Assembly (NCBI RefSeq): GCF_002407185.1
Contig: NZ_CP023563.1
Coordinates: 1,240,001 to 1,304,000, forward strand
DNA from: Brachybacterium vulturis
Lineage (GTDB): Bacteria; Actinomycetota; Actinomycetes; Actinomycetales; Dermabacteraceae
Direction: 5' to 3'
DNA: 64,000 nucleotides
Position numbers and translations under genes: made by a program. Shown piece by piece: positions 14,560-22,865 of the stretch. Positions within the stretch are counted from its first letter, which is position 1. Each line of letters begins with the position of its first letter. The notes beneath the pieces were generated by a model that saw nothing but the letters and a program-made list of their open reading frames with translations, was not told the DNA's origin and did no database searches.

Positions 14560-15546
14560 ATGACGTCACCGACCACCGCTCCCCGCCGCGCCCGCACCGC
14601 GCGGCCCAAGCTCGACGCGATCGCGGCCGCGGCCGTCGAGCTCGCCCGCGAGGCGCTGCTCGAGGTCACCGAGCCGGGCCAGGTCGGTGAGCATCTCCGC
14701 GTCGAAGCGAGCGGAGAGCGGCTGGCCACCCACGTCTTCGACTGCACCATGCCCGGGTACCGCGGCTGGTCCTGGGTGGTCGTCCTCACCCGGGCCTCGC
14801 GCGCCAAGGCCGCCACGGTCGCCGAGACCGCGCTGCTGCCCGGCGAGGACGCGATCCTCGCCCCCGAGTGGGAGCCCTGGTCCGAGCGGCTGAAGCCCTC
14901 GGACGTCGGCGCCGACGATCTGCTGCCCTACCGTGAGCAGGACGAACGGCTCGAGCAGGGCTACGAGGCGACCGGCGACGAGGACGCCGACCGGGTCGCG
15001 CTGTGGGAGCTGGGCCTGGGGCGCCCCCGGGTGCTCTCCCCGGAGGGCCGCAGCGAAGCCGCCGAGCGCTGGCTCGAGGGCGATTTCGGTCCGCGCCAGA
15101 CCTCCGGCCGCGGCCGTCGCGGCACCGTCGCGGCGAACTGCACCAGCTGCGGCTTCTTCACCCAGCTCTCCGGGTCCCTGCGCCGTGAGTTCGGGGTGTG
15201 CACCAACGAGTGGTCCCCGGCCGACGGTCGCGTGGTGCACCTGAACTTCGGCTGCGGCGCCCACTCCGAGACCGGTCAGCAGGGCGACGATCCTGAGATC
15301 CCGCGCAGCAGCGGCGTGATCGTCGACGAGCTCGACGTCGAGGTCGAGAAGGCCCCTGCCGACGACGCTCCCGCGCCGCAGAACGGTCGCGCCCCGCAGG
15401 ATCCGGCCGCCGACGTCGCCGAGGGCACCTCCGCCGGCGTCGCCGAAAGCACCTCCGCCGTCGCCGTCGAGGGCGCCTCGACTCCGCTCACGGAGGTCCC
15501 GGAGGCTGACTCCCCGCAGGACGAGGCGCCAGGCGCCGACGCCTGA
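14560..15546 (+). CDS. DUF3027 family protein
   Basis: 328 residues, four bases downstream of the cold-shock gene. The central region has YRGWSWVVV, WEPWSERLKPSDVGADDLLPY (partly cited) and a CTSCGFF...CTNEW...FGCGAH cysteine cluster that could bind zinc. The last 80 residues are acidic, Ala/Pro/Glu-rich low complexity. DUF3027 proteins are restricted to actinobacteria and are commonly next to a cspB-type gene; no function is known. The pairing suggests a role in RNA handling, which is inference. Confidence 0.85.
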   Translation: MTSPTTAPRRARTARPKLDAIAAAAVELAREALLEVTEPGQVGEHLRVEASGERLATHVFDCTMPGYRGWSWVVVLTRASRAKAATVAETALLPGEDAILAPEWEPWSERLKPSDVGADDLLPYREQDERLEQGYEATGDEDADRVALWELGLGRPRVLSPEGRSEAAERWLEGDFGPRQTSGRGRRGTVAANCTSCGFFTQLSGSLRREFGVCTNEWSPADGRVVHLNFGCGAHSETGQQGDDPEIPRSSGVIVDELDVEVEKAPADDAPAPQNGRAPQDPAADVAEGTSAGVAESTSAVAVEGASTPLTEVPEADSPQDEAPGADA

Positions 15547-15550
15547 CGGT

Positions 15551-15562
15551 GACTGCGCAGTC
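15551..15562. terminator. Short palindrome between convergent DUF3027 and holB
   Basis: GACTGCGCAGTC is a perfect 12-base palindrome just after the DUF3027 stop; a weaker GTCC/GGAC hairpin follows. It may help end the two convergent transcripts. Confidence 0.3.
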
Positions 15563-15615
15563 ATGAGCGCCCCGCGTCCTTGAACGGACACAGGTCGCGC
15601 CCCGGCGCCGCCTGC

Positions 15616-16797
15616 TCAGCGCAGGGAGACGGCGATGCGGGCCAGCAGGGCCTCGATCGCCAGCAGCGGCGGCACGTTCCCGCTGATGCGGTCCCTCGCC
15701 TCCTGCACCGCCTCCAGCAGCCCCAGCGTGATGGTCCCCGAGCCCCGGCCGGCGGTCTGCTCGATCTCGCGGGCCACCTCGACGTTGACCAGCTCCGCCT
15801 CCGTACCGAGCTGACGGCTCAGCACATCGCGGAGCACGGAGTGCGCATCGAGCAGATACCGATCCAGCACGTCACGGACCAGCCGGGTCTGGCGGCGCTT
15901 CGCATCCTCCTCGAGCTGGCGCACCTGGGAGCGCAGGGACGGCGGCACCTTGCCGTCGTCGATCCCGGCCGAGCGCAGGAAGCGCTCCTTCTCCTCGGCC
16001 GCGACCACGTCCGCGTGCTCCTTCGCCTCGGCGGTGGCGCGATCCACCAGGCCCTGGGCGGCGAGCACCGCCTCCCCGGCACCACGCAGCGAGAGCAGGG
16101 TGCGGGCCGACTCCTCGCGGGCCGCCAGCGCGCCGTCCTGCGTGGCGTAGCGCAGCGCCAGGCCGATATGCCCCTGAGCGGCGCGGGCCGCGCGCACCGC
16201 GAGCTGCTCGTCGATCCCGTCGCGGCGACACAGCAGGTCGGCGACCACTGCGGAGGAGGGCACCGCCAGCGTCACCAGGCGGCAGCGGGAACGGATGGTG
16301 GGCGCCAGATCCTCCGCGGAGGGCGCGCACAGCATCCACACCGTCGACGGCGGGGGCTCCTCGATCGACTTCAGCAGCACGTTGAAGGTGCCGGCGCTCA
16401 TGCGGTCCGCATCCTCCACGATCAGCACCCGCCGGTGGCCGGTGGCCGGGGCGCGCTGCGCGGTCATCACCAGCGCGCGCACCTCCTCCTTCGCGATCGA
16501 GAGCTTGTCGGTCGCGACCACGGTGACATCGGGGTGGGTGCCTGCGAGAGTGGTCCGGCACGCCCGGCACTGCCCGCATCCGAGCCCCTGCTCGCACTGC
16601 AGGGTGGCGGCGAAGGCCCGGGCGGCGGTGGAGCGCCCGGACCCGGGCGGGCCGGTGACCAGCCAGGCCTGGGCGAGCGAGCCCTCCGGGGAGGCGGCGC
16701 GGCGGAACTGGGCGACGGCTGCGTCCTGGCCCACCACGTCCGCCCACACACCGCCGGCCGGCGCCCCGCTGCCGCTCCGGGCCTCGGTCACCGTCAC
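15616..16797 (-). CDS. holB: DNA polymerase III subunit delta'
   Basis: 393 residues. The clamp-loader AAA fold shows a degenerate P-loop, GPPGSGRST, with Arg in place of the Lys, as expected for a subunit that does not hydrolyse ATP. A zinc cluster CEQGLGCGQCRAC follows, then VLIVEDADRM and the SRC motif (TIRSRCRLV). It works with the gamma/tau and delta subunits to load the sliding clamp. Its start overlaps the tmk stop by four bases, so translation is coupled; the tmk-holB pair is common in actinobacteria. Confidence 0.92.
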   Translation of the reverse strand: MTVTEARSGSGAPAGGVWADVVGQDAAVAQFRRAASPEGSLAQAWLVTGPPGSGRSTAARAFAATLQCEQGLGCGQCRACRTTLAGTHPDVTVVATDKLSIAKEEVRALVMTAQRAPATGHRRVLIVEDADRMSAGTFNVLLKSIEEPPPSTVWMLCAPSAEDLAPTIRSRCRLVTLAVPSSAVVADLLCRRDGIDEQLAVRAARAAQGHIGLALRYATQDGALAAREESARTLLSLRGAGEAVLAAQGLVDRATAEAKEHADVVAAEEKERFLRSAGIDDGKVPPSLRSQVRQLEEDAKRRQTRLVRDVLDRYLLDAHSVLRDVLSRQLGTEAELVNVEVAREIEQTAGRGSGTITLGLLEAVQEARDRISGNVPPLLAIEALLARIAVSLR

Positions 16798-17525
16798 TGC
16801 TCGTCCCGGTGCCGGGTGGCCGGTGCCGGTTCGAAGGTGGGGTCGAACAGGCTCAGGACCTCGGCGACGGCGTCGAGCACCTGCGCGTGGACCTCCTCGC
16901 GCAGGAGCGTCCCGTCGATCACCGCGTAGCGCTCCGGCTCGGCGGCGGCGAGGTCGAGGAACTCCTGGCGCACCGCCTCATGGAAGCCGAGCCCTGCGGA
17001 CTCCAGACGGTCCCGGGCGGAGGAGTCGCGGCGCTCGCCCAGCGTCTGCGGCGGCACGTCCAGCAGGATCGTGCGGTGGGGGAGCAGTCCGTCCACCGCC
17101 CACAGCGAGAGGGAGGCGATCTCCTCGCCGTCCAGCTCCCGCCCCGCCCCCTGGTAGGCGACCGAGGAGTCGAGGTACCGGTCGCCGAGCACCAGGCCGC
17201 CGCGGGCGAGGTGCGGACGCACCACCGAGGCGACGTGGTGGGCACGGTCCGCCGCGTAGAGCAGCGCTTCCGCCCGCGGGTCCACGTCCTCGCCGTGCAG
17301 CAGCAGGCCGCGGATGCTCCGGCCCAGCGGGGTCCCGCCGGGCTCGCGGGTGGTGAGGATGAGATCCTCGGCGACCGAGCGGTCGGTGACCAGGTGGTCC
17401 CGCAGCAGCTGCATCTGGGTGGACTTCCCGGCCCCGTCGCCGCCCTCGAAGGAGATGAACACGCCGCGCGCGGGCGGATGCGGGGAAGGGATGCGCAGTC
17501 CGCGCACGGGGTCCAGGATGCTCAT
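16794..17525 (-). CDS. tmk: Thymidylate kinase
   Basis: 243 residues. It has the P-loop FEGGDGAGKST (about 27-37), TREPGGTPLG and the DRYLDSSVAYQGAGR lid region. It phosphorylates dTMP to dTDP. About 20 extra residues precede the core fold and a 20-residue tail follows, making it longer than the usual 210. It overlaps the oxidoreductase gene upstream and holB downstream by four bases each, so all three appear to be one transcript from the promoter at 18602. Confidence 0.94.
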   Translation of the reverse strand: MSILDPVRGLRIPSPHPPARGVFISFEGGDGAGKSTQMQLLRDHLVTDRSVAEDLILTTREPGGTPLGRSIRGLLLHGEDVDPRAEALLYAADRAHHVASVVRPHLARGGLVLGDRYLDSSVAYQGAGRELDGEEIASLSLWAVDGLLPHRTILLDVPPQTLGERRDSSARDRLESAGLGFHEAVRQEFLDLAAAEPERYAVIDGTLLREEVHAQVLDAVAEVLSLFDPTFEPAPATRHRDEQ

Positions 17526-18595
17526 GCGAACTCCTCCCCGGGGTAGACCACACCGAGCTCGGCCCGCATCGCGTCCATGGTGCCCATCACGTCGAGGGTG
17601 TCCTTCCAGCTCATCAGGGGGGATTCCAGGTCTCCGGCGGTGATCCGCCGCGCGGCCTCGGCGATCTCGTAGGCCATCCCGTCCCCGCGATCACCGGGGT
17701 GCTCGAAGGTCGCCGAGCGGCCGTCCAGCAGCGTCACGGTGAGGGTGCCCGGGGCGAAGAAGGGCCCGGACAGCCGGGCGCTGCCGAGGGTCCCGCTGAC
17801 CACGGCCTCGGTGGGAGTGCGGGCGCGCAGGGTGGTGGACAGCCGCGCCCGGCCGCCCAGCTCGCCGCGCGCCAGCAGACCCATCGAGGCGTCGACCCCG
17901 GTCTCGGTGAGGTCTCCGCGCACCGCGAGCTCCCCGAGGCTGCCGAGCACCATCTGCGCGAAGGAGACGGGATAGACCCCGAGGTCGAGCAGCGCTCCGC
18001 CGCCCAGCTCCGGGGCGAACATGCGGTGGCTCGGATCCGGTGGGAAGGACTGCCCGTGATCGGCGGCGACCTCCACGACCTCACCGAGCATCCCCTCGCC
18101 GAGCAGCTGCCGCAGCACGTCGTACTGGGGCAGGAAGCGCGCCCACATCGCCTCCATCGCGAACACGCCGCGCTCGTGGGCCAGCTCCAGCAGTTCGCGC
18201 GCCTGGGCGGAGTTCAGCGTGAAGGCCTTCTCCACCAGCACCGGGATCCCGGCCTCGAGGACCGGCCGGGCCAGCGCATGGTGCTGTGCGTGCGGGGAGG
18301 CGATGTAGACGGCGTCGAGGCCGCCCTGCTCCAGCATCTGCTCCACCGAGTCACCGGCCTGCTCGATGCCGTGCCTCGCGGCGAACTCCTCGGCGCGCCG
18401 CGCCGAGCGGGAGACCACGGAGACGATGCGCGAGGCGGTCGCCCGGTGCGCGGTCGCGGTGAACTGGCCAGCGATGTGGCCGGGGGAGATCACCCCCCAG
18501 CGCAGCCCGGGGGCGGTCGACGGGTCGGGGACGGTGGAGGTGGGGAGGGCGAGCGCGGGCTCGGCACCGCCTCGGGGATCGTCGGTGTCGCTCAT
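17522..18595 (-). CDS. Gfo/Idh/MocA-family oxidoreductase
   Basis: 357 residues. An N-terminal Rossmann fold begins LRWGVISPGHIAGQF (about 30-45), with VSRSARRAEEFAARHG and an EKAFTLN motif containing the usual catalytic-region Lys. The C-terminal dimerisation domain includes GGALLDLGVYPVSFA. By family knowledge it is an NAD(P)-dependent sugar or cyclitol dehydrogenase; the substrate cannot be read from sequence. It heads the tmk-holB operon. TAGATT lies six bases before the ATG, suggesting a leaderless mRNA. The sugar importer operon lies directly upstream on the same strand. Confidence 0.85.
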   Translation of the reverse strand: MSDTDDPRGGAEPALALPTSTVPDPSTAPGLRWGVISPGHIAGQFTATAHRATASRIVSVVSRSARRAEEFAARHGIEQAGDSVEQMLEQGGLDAVYIASPHAQHHALARPVLEAGIPVLVEKAFTLNSAQARELLELAHERGVFAMEAMWARFLPQYDVLRQLLGEGMLGEVVEVAADHGQSFPPDPSHRMFAPELGGGALLDLGVYPVSFAQMVLGSLGELAVRGDLTETGVDASMGLLARGELGGRARLSTTLRARTPTEAVVSGTLGSARLSGPFFAPGTLTVTLLDGRSATFEHPGDRGDGMAYEIAEAARRITAGDLESPLMSWKDTLDVMGTMDAMRAELGVVYPGEEFA

Positions 18596-18601
18596 GGGTC
18601 C

Positions 18602-18607
18602 AATCTA
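18602..18607 (-). promoter_or_regulatory. -10 element of the oxidoreductase-tmk-holB operon (leaderless)
   Basis: Minus-strand TAGATT ends six bases before the ATG at 18595. Confidence 0.5.
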
Positions 18608-18609
18608 CC

Positions 18610-18646
18610 CAGCGCCTCCGACACCGAGGTGGTATCGGAGGCGCTG
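18610..18646 (-). terminator. 12-bp inverted repeat next to the oxidoreductase promoter
   Basis: CAGCGCCTCCGA pairs perfectly with TCGGAGGCGCTG across 13 bases. It abuts the -10 element, so it could be a second terminator for the ABC operon or an operator over the -35 region. Confidence 0.5.
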
Positions 18647-18686
18647 TGGAGGAGGCTCAGCCCTCGGCTGAATCCTGGAGGGCCCG

Positions 18687-18723
18687 TCGGTCGGCGCCCG
18701 CCGCGCGGGAACCGGCCGACCGA
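18687..18723 (-). terminator. Terminator of the carbohydrate ABC operon
   Basis: TCGGTCGGC (18687-18695) pairs with GCCGACCGA (18715-18723), immediately after the last permease stop. Confidence 0.55.
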
Positions 18724-18728
18724 TGCTC

Positions 18729-19583
18729 TCAGCCCTTGACCGAGCCCGCGGTCATACCGCGCACCAGGAAGCGCTGGAGGCTGAAGAACACGATCATCGG
18801 GATCACCATCGAGATGAAGGCACCGGCGGTCAGGAGCTCGGCGCCCTGGCCCTGCGTGCCCAGCATCTGCTGCAGGGTCACGATGATCGTCTTGTTCGCC
18901 CCGCCGCCCAGGAACAGCTTGGCGATCAGCAGGTCGTTCCACACCCACAGGAACTGCAGGGTGGCGAAGGCGGCGATCGCCGGGGAGGACATCGGAGCGA
19001 CCAGGCGCCAGAACGTCTGGAAGTGCGAGGCCCCGTCGATCTTCGCGCTCTCCACGACCGAGCCCGGCAGGGTGGTCATGTAGTTGCGCAGGATGTACAC
19101 CGCCAGCGGCATGCCGAAGCCGGTGTGCAGCATCCACACCGCGAGGAACTGTCCGTTGATCCCCAGCCCCCGCGGGCCCAGCAGGTCCAGCATCGGCTGG
19201 AACGCCACCTGGATGGGGACCACCATCAGCGCGACGATGATGATGAACAGCGCATCCTTGCCGGGGAAGCTGATGAACGTGAACGCGTACGCGGCGAAGG
19301 CCGCGAACATGATCGGCAGCACCGTCGCCGGCACCGCCACCACCACCGAGTTGATCAGCGAGCTGGTCACCGAGGGATCGGTGAGCACGCTGACGTAGTT
19401 GTCCCAGGTCCAGCCGCCCTCCCACAGCGCCGTCCACCAGCCGGTGGTGGCCGCCGCCTCGCGGGTGCGCAGGCTGGTGACCAGCAGACCGATCGTGGGG
19501 ATCGTCCACAGGATGACCAGGAGCGGCATCGTGATCATCGCCAGCGGCGAGCGTTTGCGCCCGTCCTTCATGATGCCGTTCAT
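18729..19583 (-). CDS. Carbohydrate ABC transporter permease (MalG/AglG-like)
   Basis: 284 residues from the ATG at 19583, which overlaps the upstream permease stop (ATGA). Six hydrophobic segments are visible, with the EAA-loop ESAKIDGASHFQTFWRLVAP near residue 190 that contacts the ATPase. It is the CUT1-type inner permease that pairs with the next gene. No ATPase gene is in the operon; as in many actinobacteria a shared MsiK/UgpC-type ATPase elsewhere is likely. Two hairpins follow the stop. Confidence 0.9.
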   Translation of the reverse strand: MNGIMKDGRKRSPLAMITMPLLVILWTIPTIGLLVTSLRTREAAATTGWWTALWEGGWTWDNYVSVLTDPSVTSSLINSVVVAVPATVLPIMFAAFAAYAFTFISFPGKDALFIIIVALMVVPIQVAFQPMLDLLGPRGLGINGQFLAVWMLHTGFGMPLAVYILRNYMTTLPGSVVESAKIDGASHFQTFWRLVAPMSSPAIAAFATLQFLWVWNDLLIAKLFLGGGANKTIIVTLQQMLGTQGQGAELLTAGAFISMVIPMIVFFSLQRFLVRGMTAGSVKG

Positions 19584-20743
19584 CGGTTCGCCTCCTGCTG
19601 CCTGAAGCTCTTGACCTGGTAGATCAGAACCGGAACCACCAGGATCAGGAGCACGACCACGATGGCCGAGGCCTGACCGGCCTGCTGCGAGGTGAACAGC
19701 TTCCGGAAGAAGAGGTTCGCGATCACATCGGAGTTGTACAGACCGTTGGTGGTGACGTAGACGAGGTCGAAGACCTTCAGCACCAGGATCAGCACGGTGA
19801 TCAGCACGGCGAGCAGCGTGGCCCGCACCTGCGGGAAGATGATCTGCCAGAAGATGCGCAGCTCGCTGGCACCGTCCACGCGCCCGGCCTCGACGGTGTC
19901 CTCGGGGACGCCCTTGATCGCCGAGCTGATCAGCACCATGGCGAAGCCCGTCTGCAGCCAGATCAGGATCACCATCAGGGCCATCGAGTTCAGCCGCGCG
20001 GTCTCGATCTGGTACCAGGGCTGCGGCTCGCCGCCCAGGGCCACCACGACGGCGTTGAGCAGGCCGGTCTGGGCCGTGTCGGGGGAGTTGTAGGCGTAGA
20101 CCAGCCCCCAGATGGTCGCCGCACCGACGAAGCTGATCGCCATCGGCAGGAAGATCATCGACTTCGCGACGTTCTCCCCGCCGGGGGAGAGCTTGTCGGC
20201 CAGCACGGCCACCGCGAGACCGAAGGCGACGGTCAGCACGGGCACGATGAGGATCCACAGGAAGTTGTTCAGCAGGGTGGACCAGAAGTGGCTGTCGGAG
20301 AAGATCGCCCGATAGTTCTCCAGCCCCACCCAGGCGGTGGAGTCGTCGTTCGCGAAGGAGTAGATGATCGTCTGCACCGTCGGGTACAGCAGGAAGATCG
20401 AGATCAGGCTGAATCCCGGCAGCAGGAAGGCATAGGGGATGAGCCCGCGGGAGAACCGCGCGGGGAAGCCTTCGACGCAGACGTTCAGGAAGTAGAAGAA
20501 CACCACCGAGCCGCCGATGCCGATGATCAGGCCCAGGAGCCCGATCAGCAGTCCTGAGCCCGCGAACCACTGCGGGTAGTACGCGAAGGCCAGGAAGGCG
20601 TTGCAGATGAACCAGGCGATGACCGCCATGCCCACGATCCCGATGATCACGCGCACGGGGCGTGCGGAGCTGTGCTTGCGGTCTTCGACCTCCGTGGGGG
20701 CCGGGCCCTCCGGCCCCGGGCGGGTCTGTGTCGCGGTGGTCAC
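19580..20743 (-). CDS. Carbohydrate ABC transporter permease (MalF/AglF-like)
   Basis: 387 residues from the GTG at 20743, which overlaps the binding-protein stop (GTGA). Two extra N-terminal helices (about 30-100) precede the conserved transport domain, as in AglF/MalF-type permeases. The EAA-loop reads EAGRVDGASELRIFWQIIFP near residue 290. It forms the heterodimeric channel with the downstream permease for an imported sugar. The long N-terminal extension favours an alpha-glucoside-type system, but this is weak evidence. Confidence 0.9.
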   Translation of the reverse strand: MTTATQTRPGPEGPAPTEVEDRKHSSARPVRVIIGIVGMAVIAWFICNAFLAFAYYPQWFAGSGLLIGLLGLIIGIGGSVVFFYFLNVCVEGFPARFSRGLIPYAFLLPGFSLISIFLLYPTVQTIIYSFANDDSTAWVGLENYRAIFSDSHFWSTLLNNFLWILIVPVLTVAFGLAVAVLADKLSPGGENVAKSMIFLPMAISFVGAATIWGLVYAYNSPDTAQTGLLNAVVVALGGEPQPWYQIETARLNSMALMVILIWLQTGFAMVLISSAIKGVPEDTVEAGRVDGASELRIFWQIIFPQVRATLLAVLITVLILVLKVFDLVYVTTNGLYNSDVIANLFFRKLFTSQQAGQASAIVVVLLILVVPVLIYQVKSFRQQEANR

Positions 20744-22086
20744 GCCGGCCACCCGTTCTCGATCTCGTCGCAGACCTGCTGGGAGGTCTTCGCGCCCTGC
20801 AGCCACTCGACCATGCCCTTCCAGAAGGAGCCGGCGCCGACGGCGGTCGGCATCAGGTCGGAGCCGTCGTAGCGGAAGGCCGCCGCCTCCGAGGCGATCT
20901 CCGCGATCTGCCGGGTGATCTCCGAGGAGTACAGCGACTGGTCGAAGGTGCGGTGGGGGCTGAGCCAGCCGCCCGCCTCCGCCCACTCGCCGCCGAACTG
21001 GTCGGAGGTCAGGAACTCCATGACCTTCACCGTGTCGTCGTTGAGGGTGAACAGGGTGGCGAGGTCACCGCCGCCCAGGATCGGCTGACCGTCGAAGCCG
21101 CCCTCCCAGGTGGGCATGGCGTACACCCCGACCTCCGCGTCCATGTTCGCCTGGATGTCCTCGGGGAAGAAGCCGGTGACGAAGTTGCCCTGGCGCACGA
21201 GCATCGCGCGCGGCGGGTCCTCGAACAGCGGCAGCGGCGCCTCGGAGAAGGGCGTGGAGATGATCGCGTCGGTGCCGCCGAGCACGTTGCCCTCACCCTT
21301 CAGCAGGTCACCGACGAGATCGAAGACCTCCACGACCTCGGGAGCGTTGAAGGGGATGCGGTGCTTGACCCAGTCGTCGTAGAGCACGGGACCGTGGACA
21401 CGGAGCATGAACTCCTCGATCCAGTCGGTGCCCACCCAGCCGGTCGCCTGATCGGCGCCCCAGCCGTCGGACCACGGCGCGATGCCGTCGGCCTTGATCT
21501 GATCGGTGATCTCGTAGAGCTCCTGCATCGTGGCGGGCTTGTCACCGTATCCGCCCTCCTCGTACGCCTTCTTGGGGAACCAGATCAGCGACTTGCAGGC
21601 CATGCGCATCGGAGCGCCGAAGACGCGCCCCTCCAGGCGCGCCGAGTCCAGGAATCCGGGGATCAGCGTCGAGTTCAGCTGGTCGTAGTCCAGGAACACG
21701 TCGATCGGGGTGATCAGACCCTCCCCGGCGAGGTCGAACATGCCGCCGGGCTGCGGGAACAGGGCGATGTCGGGGGCGTCGCCGGCGCCGGCCCGCTGCC
21801 GGATGGTGTTCGTGAAGTCCGAGTCCGGGGTGTACTGGATGGTGATGCCGGATTCGGACTGGAAGTCCTCGAGGGAGGCCAGGAAGGCGTCCATCTCCTG
21901 GCCGCCGAAGGCGCCCAGGATGGTGACCGTGCCCGTGCCCGGGGTGTCGCCGGGGGTATACCGCTCGACCGTGCCGCCGCCTGCGCTGTCGGCCGGGTCG
22001 GGATTCTGCAGGCATCCGGTCATCCCCAGCGCCGCGGTGGCCGCGGCCCCGGACATGACCATGCGCCGACTGGGACGTCGAGCCAT
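20740..22086 (-). CDS. Carbohydrate ABC transporter substrate-binding lipoprotein
   Basis: 448 residues from the ATG at 22086; AAAGGAGTG gives the right spacing there, whereas the in-frame GTG at 22092 lies inside the ribosome site. An RR-containing signal leads to a lipobox ending GMTGC, with Cys25 as the lipidated residue. The mature part is a family-1 solute-binding fold (TVTILGAFGGQEMDAFLASL, IALFPQPGG, WFPKKAYEEGGYG). It delivers a sugar, perhaps an alpha-glucoside, to the two permeases. No regulator gene accompanies the operon. A Crp-like half-site lies in the leader. Confidence 0.9.
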   Translation of the reverse strand: MARRPSRRMVMSGAAATAALGMTGCLQNPDPADSAGGGTVERYTPGDTPGTGTVTILGAFGGQEMDAFLASLEDFQSESGITIQYTPDSDFTNTIRQRAGAGDAPDIALFPQPGGMFDLAGEGLITPIDVFLDYDQLNSTLIPGFLDSARLEGRVFGAPMRMACKSLIWFPKKAYEEGGYGDKPATMQELYEITDQIKADGIAPWSDGWGADQATGWVGTDWIEEFMLRVHGPVLYDDWVKHRIPFNAPEVVEVFDLVGDLLKGEGNVLGGTDAIISTPFSEAPLPLFEDPPRAMLVRQGNFVTGFFPEDIQANMDAEVGVYAMPTWEGGFDGQPILGGGDLATLFTLNDDTVKVMEFLTSDQFGGEWAEAGGWLSPHRTFDQSLYSSEITRQIAEIASEAAAFRYDGSDLMPTAVGAGSFWKGMVEWLQGAKTSQQVCDEIENGWPA

Positions 22087-22110
22087 GATCACTCCTTTGT
22101 GAGTCGACGA

Positions 22111-22126
22111 TGTACGTCATCTCACA
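22111..22126 (-). promoter_or_regulatory. Possible Crp site upstream of the sugar importer
   Basis: Minus-strand TGTGAGATGACGTACA has a perfect TGTGA half and ACA in the other. It lies about 25 bases before the start codon, next to TACAGT (22127-22132), so binding would more likely repress. Weak. Confidence 0.3.
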
Positions 22127-22301
22127 CTGTAGGCCGATGGCACAGGCCATGGCGATATTCCGCGAGCCGGAGTGCGGACGATGCCGCGATGTGACCGAAT
22201 GTGCTCAGATATGACCGTTTCGGTAGGGTTCGTCCCTGAATCGCGCACGATCAGATGAGCGGCACGGCCATGCCGAGCGGTGCGACGGCGCTCGCCGCAG
22301 G

Positions 22302-22865
22302 TCAGCCGCCGTAGCGGATCTCGACCCGGCGGTTCGCGGCTCGGCCCTCGGGGTTGTCCTCGCCGCCCACCTCGTTGGATTCGACCGGATCCGATTCGCC
22401 GAATCCCTCTGCTTGCAGGCTGAGATCGGGCCGTACCTGTGAGATGAGGTCGGCCACTGCGTCGGCACGCTCCTCGGAGAGTGCCAGGTTGGCTTCGCTG
22501 CTGCCGATGCTGTCGGTGTGGCCGTGGACCTGCACCGTCATGCCCTCGGGCACGTCCTCCAACAGCTCGGCGATCCTGTCCTTCGCGGACGGAGGCGGCT
22601 CGGCGCTGCCGAAGGCGAACAGGATGTCCGTGTTCAGGCTGATGACAGTCGTGTCACCCTCCATCGTCTCGGTCTCCAGGGGCGTGGGCCCACTGACCTG
22701 GTAGCGGGTCACCGGGAAGTCGTCGAATCGCGTCACGGCCGCCGAGACCTCGCCCGGCGTCACCTGCTCGATCGCCTCGTCGACGGTCATCGCCCCCGCG
22801 ACGGGAGCGGCGGTGATCAGCGTGAGACCGAGGAGGACTGCGCCTGGCAGGATCGTGCGCCTCAC
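22302..22865 (-). CDS. OmpA-domain exported protein
   Basis: 187 residues from a GTG overlapping the lipoprotein stop. A signal peptide (about 1-25, ending APVAGA) precedes an OmpA-like domain (about 75-187) with VQVHGHTDSIGSSEANLALSEERA (cited in parts) and NRRVEI. By family knowledge this domain grips meso-DAP in peptidoglycan. It is usual in Gram-negative outer-membrane proteins but also occurs in Gram-positive actinobacteria. Coupled to the lipoprotein gene, it may form a membrane-to-wall tether, which is inference. Confidence 0.85.
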   Translation of the reverse strand: MRRTILPGAVLLGLTLITAAPVAGAMTVDEAIEQVTPGEVSAAVTRFDDFPVTRYQVSGPTPLETETMEGDTTVISLNTDILFAFGSAEPPPSAKDRIAELLEDVPEGMTVQVHGHTDSIGSSEANLALSEERADAVADLISQVRPDLSLQAEGFGESDPVESNEVGGEDNPEGRAANRRVEIRYGG

